A stretch of DNA of 64,000 nt from DASZHJ01 sp963735465 (GTDB lineage Bacteria > Pseudomonadota > Alphaproteobacteria > ATCC43930 > CGMCC-115725), in contig CAVTLA010000001.1 in NCBI GenBank assembly GCA_963735465.1, positions 3,906,001 through 3,970,000 of the forward strand, written 5' to 3'. A model generated the notes under the pieces. That model was not told the origin of the DNA. It did not search any database and saw nothing but the letters and a program-made list of their open reading frames with translations. Positions within the stretch are counted from its first letter, which is position 1. Every line of letters begins with the position of its first letter. Of the stretch, positions 35,918-43,350 are shown piece after piece. Made by a program: the position numbers and the translations under genes.

Positions 35918-37125
35918 GTCAGCCCGCCCGTACGAGCGAGGCCCGCATGCATGGCCTGGAGGCCGGGTGCGAGATCGGAGCGGCCGAAGCCGATCCGGAA
36001 ACGATCCGCCGGCGTCGGCAAAAGATCCGAGCGATAGACGCTGGCGGGCAGCAGCAGCACGCCGTTCCGCGCCAGCATCCGGTCGCAGAACGCCTCGACG
36101 CCGTCGCGCCCCTTGTAGCGGGGAAAGCCCACCACGCCGCCGTCGGGTACGTACCAGTCGACATCCTCGGCGTGAGCCGCGAAGAAGTCGCTGAGCAGCG
36201 CGATATTGTCCGCGGCGATCCGCCGGTTGCGCGAGAGGATCTGGCCCCCTGCCTTGAGGGCGATCTGCGCCAGCACCTCGCAGGGCGCCGCGTTGCAGAT
36301 CGACAGGTAGTGCTTGATCCGCTCCATCCGCTGCAGCAGGGCGCGGTCGCGGCAGGCGATCCAGCCGATCCGGAGGCCGGGCAGCCCGTAGGACTTCGAC
36401 ATCACGCAGAGAGAGATGCCGCGCTCGTAGGCATCCACCGCCGGTGGCAGGCGGAGCGCGGGATCGCGCTCGATCAGCCGGTAGACCTCGTCGCTGAAGA
36501 GCCAGATGCCGTGCCGGCGGCAGAGTTGCACCAGGGCATCGAAGCGCTCGCGCTCCAGGATCTTGCCCGTGGGATTGTTGGGAAAGTTGATCGAGATCAA
36601 CTTCGTGTTCGGGCGGATCGCCCGCGCCAGCTCGTCGATGTCGAGGGACCAGCCGCGCTCGGGATCGAGGGCGACGCCGCTCACCTCGCAGCGGCCGAGG
36701 GGGATCGTCTCGGTGGATTGATAGTTCGGCGTCACCACGATGGCGTGATCGCCGCGGTCGAGGAGCGCATGCATCGCCACATGGATGCCCTCCTGCGCCC
36801 CGGCGAAGCAGAGCACGGAGTCGGCACTCGCCCGATCGTATCCGGCGGCGATGGTCCGGCGCAGCCAGGGCGCGCCGCGGGGATCCGTATAGGAGAGCTG
36901 CAAGGCATCCCAGCGCTGGCGGTCGCCGTCATCGGCCAGGGCCAGCAGGTCGGAGAGCGTCATGATCTCGCATTCCGACGCCGTCAGATGGTGCCGGGCG
37001 ACCGCATCGCAGCGGGAGAAATAGACCGTGAGCGCGAAGTCGCGCTGCGCCAGACCGTCGCCGGAGGAGGACTCGCGGGCGAAGCTGTCGTGAGGCAGGG
37101 TCAAGGTGTCAGACGCGTCGTTCAA
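35914..37125 (-). CDS. PLP-dependent class I/II aminotransferase
   Basis: 403 residues from TTG 37125, chosen because AGGGGA lies six bases upstream and conserved sequence (FALTVYFSRCDAVARHHLTASE) starts well before any ATG. Fold-type I motifs: INFPNNPTG (Asn about 184), LFSDEVY (Asp about 212) and the PLP-binding Lys about 244 in VMSKSYGLPGLRIGW. The N-terminus differs from aspartate aminotransferases, so the substrate is uncertain. It starts a tight seven-gene run with overlapping or near-touching genes down to 31116. Confidence 0.9.
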   Translation of the reverse strand: MNDASDTLTLPHDSFARESSSGDGLAQRDFALTVYFSRCDAVARHHLTASECEIMTLSDLLALADDGDRQRWDALQLSYTDPRGAPWLRRTIAAGYDRASADSVLCFAGAQEGIHVAMHALLDRGDHAIVVTPNYQSTETIPLGRCEVSGVALDPERGWSLDIDELARAIRPNTKLISINFPNNPTGKILERERFDALVQLCRRHGIWLFSDEVYRLIERDPALRLPPAVDAYERGISLCVMSKSYGLPGLRIGWIACRDRALLQRMERIKHYLSICNAAPCEVLAQIALKAGGQILSRNRRIAADNIALLSDFFAAHAEDVDWYVPDGGVVGFPRYKGRDGVEAFCDRMLARNGVLLLPASVYRSDLLPTPADRFRIGFGRSDLAPGLQAMHAGLARTGGLT

Positions 37126-37253
37126 TCGCTGTCCCCTGAGACTCAATACGTGTTGGTGAAGCAAAGGTTACCGCCGTTCACGAAGTCGTGAACTCGTCGC
37201 GACCTCAGGGGATATGTAGGTCCCGGTCGGGAAAAAGCAGCCCAGGCCCGCGG

Positions 37254-38069
37254 CTAGTTGACGGTCGCCGGCACCACGCCCGCCGCGGTCCAGGCCTCGG
37301 CGGCGGCCGGCGCGGTGATGTATTCGATGAAGCCCTCGGCGCGCTGGGGCTGGGCGCTGCTGGTCGTGATGCCGGCGACATAAAGTGCGTAGTTCTGGTA
37401 TTCCGCCGGGAACGGGCCGACCAGCGTCACGCCGGGCACGTGAATGAGCTCGCTGACGTTCTGCACCGCCAGCTCCGCCTCCCCGCCCGCCACGCGATCC
37501 GCCGCCGAGCCGCCGCGGATCAGCACCGCCTTGCCGCGGATCTCGTCGGCGATGTCGAGCTTCTGGATCAGCCCGTCGAAATAGATGCCGCTGGAGCCGC
37601 CGCCGGCGGGATCGGAATAGGCGATGGATTTCGCCGCCAGCAGCGCCGCCTTGAAGCCCGCCGCCGTCGAGATGTCGGGCCTGGGGGCGCCGGTCTTGGC
37701 GGCGAGACCCATGCCGATGCGGCCCAGCGGCACGGTGCCGCCGGGGGCGAGGCCGCCGGCCCGGTCGATCTCGGCGAGAGCCGCCGGCGGAAGGATCAGG
37801 ACATCGGCGGTCTGGCCCGCCTTCAGCCGATCCTGGATCATGCCGGCATTGCCGATGACGAGCGTCACCTCGACGCCGCTCGATTTCGTGTAGCCGGCGG
37901 CGAGGACCCTGAGCCCTTCGCTCACCGCGCCCGCGCTCATGACTTTCAGCGGCTCGGCTCGAACCGACGCACTCAGCGACCCGACACAGAGAAAGATGAT
38001 GATGGCACCGAGACCCAGGCGTACCAGCCGGTTCAGGACACCAGTAGGCGGTCCGCGGTCGACGCGCAT
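37254..38069 (-). CDS. ModA-like periplasmic substrate-binding protein (second copy)
   Basis: 271 residues with a signal peptide (GAIIIFLCVGSLSASVRAEP). Two-lobed SBP_bac_11 fold: LKVMSAGAVSEGLRVLAAGYTKSSGVEVTLVIGNAG, ADVLILPPAAL, SIAYSDPAGGGSSGIYFDGLIQKL and AELAVQNVSELI. As with the protein at 35123 there is no ABC permease or ATPase nearby. It lies six bases after the enoyl-CoA hydratase gene and 128 bases before the aminotransferase start. Confidence 0.88.
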   Translation of the reverse strand: MRVDRGPPTGVLNRLVRLGLGAIIIFLCVGSLSASVRAEPLKVMSAGAVSEGLRVLAAGYTKSSGVEVTLVIGNAGMIQDRLKAGQTADVLILPPAALAEIDRAGGLAPGGTVPLGRIGMGLAAKTGAPRPDISTAAGFKAALLAAKSIAYSDPAGGGSSGIYFDGLIQKLDIADEIRGKAVLIRGGSAADRVAGGEAELAVQNVSELIHVPGVTLVGPFPAEYQNYALYVAGITTSSAQPQRAEGFIEYITAPAAAEAWTAAGVVPATVN

Positions 38070-38075
38070 CGGACC

Positions 38076-38855
38076 CTAGCGTCCCCTGAAATTCGGCCGC
38101 CGCTTCTCCAGGAAGGCGCGGCCGCCTTCCTTATAGTCCTCGCTGTCGAAGGCGCGGTCGATCATCCCCTGGATCTCCGCCCTGTCGCGCTCGAGGCTGC
38201 CGGTCGCGATCGACTGCAGCACCCGCTTGGCGCCGGCGATGGAGAGCGGCGCGTTGGCGACCATGACCTCGGCGAAGGCGATGGCGGCCTCGATGGGATC
38301 GCCCTCCACGCGCTGGTCCACCAGGCCGATGCGCGTCGCCTCGGCGGCATCGATCAGGCTGCCGCTGTAGAGGATGCGCTTGGCGTTGGCGAGGCCGACC
38401 AAAGACAAGAGCTGGTTGCATTCGCGGATCGTGTAGACCGCCCCCAGCTTCGCCGCGGGAATCCCGAAGCGCGCGTCGCCGCGGGCGACCCGGAAATCGC
38501 AGCTCATGGCCAGCGCGCAGCCGCCGCCGACAACGGAGCCGCTCACCGCGGCGATGCTGGGCTGCGGCAGCGCCGCGATCGCGTCGTAGCAGGCGTCCAC
38601 CACATGCTCGTAGGCGGCGCCCGCCGCGCTGTCGGCGCGGATCGCGGAGAACTCGCTGATGTCGGCGCCGGCGCAGAAATGCCCCGCGGCGCCGGTGAGG
38701 ATGACGAGGCGCACGGCGCGATCGCCGGCGAGCTCGGTGAAGGCGGCGGCGAGACCGCGCCATGCCGCCAGATTGCAGGCGTTCCGCCGCTCCGGACGAT
38801 TGATCGTCACCACGGCGATGTCAGGCCTTCGCCGGACGATGATGATTTCGGACAT
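38076..38855 (-). CDS. Enoyl-CoA hydratase/isomerase family protein
   Basis: 259 residues from the ATG at 38855. Crotonase fold: INRPERRNACNL, oxyanion-hole loop HFCAGADISEFSAI, and second oxyanion segment AAVSGSVVGGGCALAMSCDFRVA. The usual catalytic Glu of hydratases lies in the segment FGIPAAKLGAVYTIREC, where an Asp/Glu is not obvious, so isomerase or another crotonase activity is possible. First gene of the minus-strand run; a divergent molybdopterin oxidoreductase starts 118 bases away. Confidence 0.9.
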   Translation of the reverse strand: MSEIIIVRRRPDIAVVTINRPERRNACNLAAWRGLAAAFTELAGDRAVRLVILTGAAGHFCAGADISEFSAIRADSAAGAAYEHVVDACYDAIAALPQPSIAAVSGSVVGGGCALAMSCDFRVARGDARFGIPAAKLGAVYTIRECNQLLSLVGLANAKRILYSGSLIDAAEATRIGLVDQRVEGDPIEAAIAFAEVMVANAPLSIAGAKRVLQSIATGSLERDRAEIQGMIDRAFDSEDYKEGGRAFLEKRRPNFRGR

Positions 38856-38973
38856 TCGATCGAGAGTTGATTCGACCCCTGGCCTTGTCAAGGGAATCCG
38901 GGCCCGCGAGTTGCCGGCGCCGCGCCGATCCGAGTAAGGTAACTGCGGCAATCCCGCCCGCGAGGAGCCGACG

Positions 38974-41356
38974 ATGCCGGAGGGAAGCTCGACGCTGAAA
39001 GTGCGCGGCTACTGCGCGCTCTGCCGCTCGCGTTGCGGCTGCGTCTCGACGGTGGAGGACGGCCGGCTGGTCAAGGTCGAGGCCGATCCCGACCATCCCA
39101 CCGGCAGCGCGCTCTGCATCAAGGGCCGCGCGGCGCCGGAGCTGGTCTACAGCGGCGACCGCCTCCTCTATCCCCTGAAGCGCACGCGGCCCAAGGGCGA
39201 CCCCGATCCGGGGTGGGAGCGCATCGGCTGGGACGAGGCGCTGGCCACATCGGCCCGCGAGCTCGCTCGCCTCCGCGACGAGAGCGGCGCCGAGAGCGTC
39301 GCCTTCGCGGTGACGTCCCCCAGCGCCACCGCGCTCTCCGACAGCATTCTCTGGATCGAGCGCCTCATCAACGCCTTCGGCAGCCCGAACTGGATCTACG
39401 GCACCGAGCTCTGCAACTGGCACAAGGATCACGCCCGCGCCTATACCTTCGGCGTGGGCGTGACGACGCCCGACTTCGCCAATACCGGCTGCATCCTGCT
39501 CTGGGGCCACAATCCCAGCACCTCCTGGCTCACCCACGCCACCGGTGCCGCGGCGGCGAAGGCGCGAGGCGCCAGGCTCGTCGTCATCGATCCCCGCCAG
39601 GCCGGCCTCGCCAACAAGGCCGATCTCTGGCTCCGCGTCAGGCCGGGCAGCGACGGCGCCCTCGCGCTGGGCGTTGCCGGCGTGATGATCGAGGAAGGCT
39701 GGTACGACCGCGACTTCATGCGGGACTGGAGCAACGGCCCGCTGCTGCTGCATCCGGAGACCGGGCGCTTCCTCACCGCCGCGGATCTCTCCGCAGGCGG
39801 CGATGCGCGCCTCCTGGTCGCCTGGGACGAGACCGGCAATCGCCCGGTGCTCTACGATCCCGCCGCCGGCACCTATGAGTCCGCCGCCGCGCGTCCGGCG
39901 CTGCTCGGGACCCATGACATCGAGACCGCGTCTGGACGTCTCGCCTGTCCGACCGGCGCTGGAAAAATTCCGCGCGCTCTGCCGGCCTATCCGCCGGAGA
40001 GAGTCGCCGAGATCTGCTGGATCCCCGCCGGCGGACGTGCGCGCCATGGCGCGGATGCTGCACGAGAGCGGGCCGGTCTGCTACTACGGCTGGACCGGCG
40101 TCGGCCAGCACACGAACGCGACGCAGACCGACCGCGCCATCGCGCTGATCTGCGCGCTGACCGGCAGCTTCGATGCGCCCGGCGGCAACGTCAGCTTCGA
40201 CCGCATCCCCGTCAACGACGTGCGCGGCGTCGATCTCATGGGGAAATCCCAGCGCGCCAAGACCATCGGCCTCGCCGCACGGCCGCTCGGCCCGCCGCGC
40301 AGCGGCTGGATCGCCGGCCGGGATTTCTACGACGCGGTTCTCACGGCCAAGCCCTATCCCGTGCGCGGCCTGGTGGGCTTCGGCGCCAATCTCATGGTGT
40401 CCCACGCCGACGGCGCGCGGGCGAAGGCGGCCCTGAGCCGCCTGGATTTCTATCTCCACACCGATCTCAACCTGAACCCCACCGCCGAGATGGCGGACAT
40501 CGTGCTGCCCGTCGCCAGCGCCTGGGAGCGCGAGGGGTTGCGCGTGGGATTCGAGGTGACGCAGTCGGCGGAAGGCCTGGTGCAGCTGCGCCAGCCGGTG
40601 GTGACGCCCCGCGGCGAGGCGCGGACGGACAGCGCCATCGTCTTCGACCTGGCGCAGCGCCTGGGACTGGGCAACCAGTTCTGGAACGGCGACGTCGACG
40701 CGGGGTATCGCCACATCCTGGCGCCCTCGGGCATTTCCCTGGAGACGCTGCGCCAGCATCCCGAAGGCGTGCGCCTGCCGCTCGCGACGCGGTACCGGAA
40801 ATACGCCGGCGACGGCACCGGCGCGGCGCCCGGCTTCGCCACGCCCACGCGAAAGGTGGAGGTCTACTCCCAGCTTTTCCTGGAGCACGGACAGCCGCCG
40901 CTGCCGGACTTCGCCGAGCCCCTGACCGGACCGGTGAGCCGGCCGGACCTGGCGGAGCGCTTTCCCCTCGTCCTCACCTGCGCCAAGACCACCCAGTACT
41001 GCCACAGCCAGCACCGCAACCTGCCGCGCCTGCGCAAGCAGGTGCCGGATCCGCCGCTGGAGATTCATCCCGCCACCGCCGCGGCGCGCGCCATCGCCGA
41101 GGACGACTGGGTCGAGATCTCGACGCCGCACGGCAAGATGCGTGCCCGGGCGCGCCTGCGCGCCAGCCTCGATCCCCGCGTCGTCGCGGGCCAGCACGGC
41201 TGGTGGCAGGCGTGCCGCGAGCTGGGCCTGCCCGCCTACGAGGCGATCGGCCCCGACAGCGCCAACTTCAACGCCGCCATCAGCTCCGACGCCGTCGATC
41301 CCGTGAGCGGCGCGCCGTCGCACCGGTCGTTCCTGTGCGAGATCCGGAAGCTCTGA
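38974..41356 (+). pseudogene. Molybdopterin oxidoreductase (large, Fe-S), three frameshifts
   Basis: Reads as a 793-residue DMSO-reductase-family enzyme if three single-base indels are allowed (extra base about 39954, missing base about 39983, extra base about 40029). The N-terminal 4Fe-4S site is Cys14, Cys17, Cys21 and Cys48 (CALCRSRC, SALCIKG). A likely Mo ligand is Cys147 in TELCNWHKDHA. The C-terminal MGD-binding domain has HSQHRNLPRLRKQ and GQHGWWQ. The shape resembles soluble assimilatory or aromatic-ring-type enzymes. No Tat signal is seen, so it is cytoplasmic. It is divergent from the enoyl-CoA hydratase. Confidence 0.75.
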
Positions 41357-41363
41357 CGCGCGC

Positions 41364-41894
41364 TCACCCCTTCGGCCGCACCTCGAAGCGGCAGTAGGGC
41401 GCGCCCTCGGCGGCGCATTGGGTTTCCGCCGCCTCCAGCGCGGTCGCGTTTCCCGCCTGTTGCGCCACGAATTCCATGGCGCCGGTGAAGGCGTCGCCGA
41501 ACCAGTAGCAGACGCGGCGGCCGGCGGTGGCGCCGTATTCCGCGGCGACGGCGGAGTGATCGAGGCGGATGCGGGCGGTGCCGGCGGCGGGGTCCACGGC
41601 CTCGATGGTCATCTGGCCCCAGCCGCGGGCACTCATGCGGGCGAGGTAGTGGCGGAACACCTCGATGCCGGAGAGGCCGTGCGTGGCGGCCTCGCGCTCG
41701 CACCAGAGCCGCGCCGCCTTATAGGCGGCGTCGTGATAGACGCCGCGGGCGGCCTCGGCGCCGAAGCGGCGCTCGCATTCCATCTGCACGAAGGCCCAGA
41801 AGTGCCGGGGCACCAGCACCATCGCCTGCCCGTCCACGGACCAGATGCCGGTCTCGGCATCGACTTCGACGGGAACCGGCAGCGGGTTCGACAT
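41364..41894 (-). CDS. V4R-like (DUF5943) domain protein
   Basis: 176 residues. A two-stretch alpha/beta protein with RHFWAFVQMECERRFGAEAARGVYHDAAYKAARLW, GWGQMTIEAVDPAAGTARIRLDHSAVA and the closing motif CAAEGAPYCRFEV, which is the Cys..G..Cys.F.V signature of 4-vinyl reductase (V4R) domains; these bind small hydrophobic ligands or Zn. It is convergent with the molybdopterin oxidoreductase, eight bases apart. Function unknown. Confidence 0.8.
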   Translation of the reverse strand: MSNPLPVPVEVDAETGIWSVDGQAMVLVPRHFWAFVQMECERRFGAEAARGVYHDAAYKAARLWCEREAATHGLSGIEVFRHYLARMSARGWGQMTIEAVDPAAGTARIRLDHSAVAAEYGATAGRRVCYWFGDAFTGAMEFVAQQAGNATALEAAETQCAAEGAPYCRFEVRPKG

Positions 41895-41968
41895 GTTTCC
41901 TCTCCAGCGCGGCGGCGCGGAGCCGACTCTAAACTCCGCCGCCGGCGGGGAGAAGCGCCGCCCGACTC

Positions 41969-42964
41969 TCAGGGAGGCGCGGTGCGCCGGGCGAAGGAGA
42001 CGGGATAGGCGCCGTTGCGCGTGTCGATCAGGGGATCGTCCGAAGGCTCGATGCCGTCGGTGAGATTGCCCGGCAGGAACAGGAGCTGGCGCTGCACCTC
42101 GTCGTTGTTGGCGACGGGGCGCTGGATGGTGAGGACGCCGACTTCCACCACCTTGCGGCTGGCGGGCCAGGCCTTGGTCGCATCGTTGGTGGGGTCGCCG
42201 GGCGCCGCGAGCTGCGCCCGGAGGTGGAACACGAACGGTCCCTTCTTCAGGCGCGCCGGGATCTCGTCCATCAGATAGTTCGGTGGCTTCTTGGCGGCAT
42301 CGGCGGCGCTGATATGGACGAGGCGCTGGGGCGAGATGATGTAGCGGAACGCCTGGCGCTGGCCCGCCTTGTTGACGAAGACGAAGGCATCGACGCCGTA
42401 ATATTCCTCGTCGGCGAAACTGTCGGGGATGCCCAATGTCGCCAGCGCCTTTCCGACCATGGGATGGCTGCCGACGAATTCCTCGATCTTGGTCGGGTGC
42501 GGCGCGTTGGGCGGGCTGGCGGCGGCCGCGAGCTGCAGGTCGAGAAACTCCTGCGGCGTCGCCACCACGAAGAACTTGAGCGAGTTGGCGACGATGTCGC
42601 TCTCGCCGCCGTCCGCCAGATGGAACTTGATCGAGATGCCATGGGGATTGGCACCCTCGGAGCCGTCGGGCACGTCCGGCAGCCCGCCCGAATCCGAGAA
42701 CCGCACGGTCACGGGGATGGCGGCCCCGGTGAACAGGGGCGAGGTGCTGAGCGTCGCCATCTGGGGCGATCCCTTGAAGCTGCCCTCGGTCACGATGCCC
42801 TTGGCGTGGTTGGCGCGATAGCCGTGGTGGACGCCGTAGACCTTCTCCATGGCATCGACGATCTTGGTCGGGATGTCGTCGTCGTCGGCCCGCGCCGGCA
42901 GCGCAGCGATGGCGATCCCGGCGGCGGCGGCGAGGGCTGCGACGGCGGATCTCGCACGGCTCAT
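41969..42964 (-). CDS. Catalase-family peroxidase (catalase-related, short)
   Basis: 331 residues from the ATG at 42964, with AGGGGAGA upstream. A signal peptide (AALAAAAGIAIAALPARA) predicts periplasmic location. The catalase core is short: AKGIVTEGSFKGSPQMATLSTSPLF with heme-distal His in YRANHAKG, then IPVTVRFSDSGGLPDVPD and NPHGISIKFHL, with VNKAGQRQAFRYIISP near the proximal side. This is the family of small catalase-like peroxidases (SrpA/YfeX-unlike) that reduce peroxides with an organic donor. No cytochrome partner is adjacent. Confidence 0.9.
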   Translation of the reverse strand: MSRARSAVAALAAAAGIAIAALPARADDDDIPTKIVDAMEKVYGVHHGYRANHAKGIVTEGSFKGSPQMATLSTSPLFTGAAIPVTVRFSDSGGLPDVPDGSEGANPHGISIKFHLADGGESDIVANSLKFFVVATPQEFLDLQLAAAASPPNAPHPTKIEEFVGSHPMVGKALATLGIPDSFADEEYYGVDAFVFVNKAGQRQAFRYIISPQRLVHISAADAAKKPPNYLMDEIPARLKKGPFVFHLRAQLAAPGDPTNDATKAWPASRKVVEVGVLTIQRPVANNDEVQRQLLFLPGNLTDGIEPSDDPLIDTRNGAYPVSFARRTAPP

Positions 42965-43350
42965 GTCAATCTCCCCTTGAATCAAAGGCGCGCTTGCAGC
43001 GCCGCACAGTGCCGTCCGAACTTCCGTTCGGCTTATTGGATCTTGCTGGAATGCGGTAGCCCTAGCTGAATTCCGCTCTCGATCAGAGGGTCGCGCGCCG
43101 GCCGGCGTCTTCCTCTTCGGCCGGCAGCTCGATCTGGAAGGTGGCGCCCCGGGGCTGGAGGCAATGGCTCCAGCCTGGTGAGTTACCTTGGCTTGAATGA
43201 ACGCCGCTGCCTCGGTAGTAGAGTGCGGATGCGCCGACTCCAGACCATCGGAGAAACCGACGTGGCAGCAGCGGCCCTGATCGGCCCGGTCCAAAGTCAG
43301 CGGGACATCAAGGGACTTCCACCGTCCGGGTGCGAAGCAGGGAGTGGCCC
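42965..43350. other. 386-base gap with a kinase remnant
   Basis: Between the catalase gene and the large regulator. The only coding-like signal is the minus-strand remnant at 43083-43151. The remainder carries no dyad or open frame with a ribosome site; AGGGAG precedes the GTG at 43351. Confidence 0.45.
43083..43151 (-). pseudogene. C-terminal remnant of a histidine kinase
   Basis: The minus strand reads RGATFQIELPAEEEDAGRRATL then TGA at 43083. RGATFQIELPA is the closing strand of the HATPase_c domain of two-component kinases (G-x-G-A-x-F-x-I-x-L-P). Upstream of residue R the frame turns into unrelated sequence, so only the tail survives. It probably marks a deletion. Confidence 0.45.
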
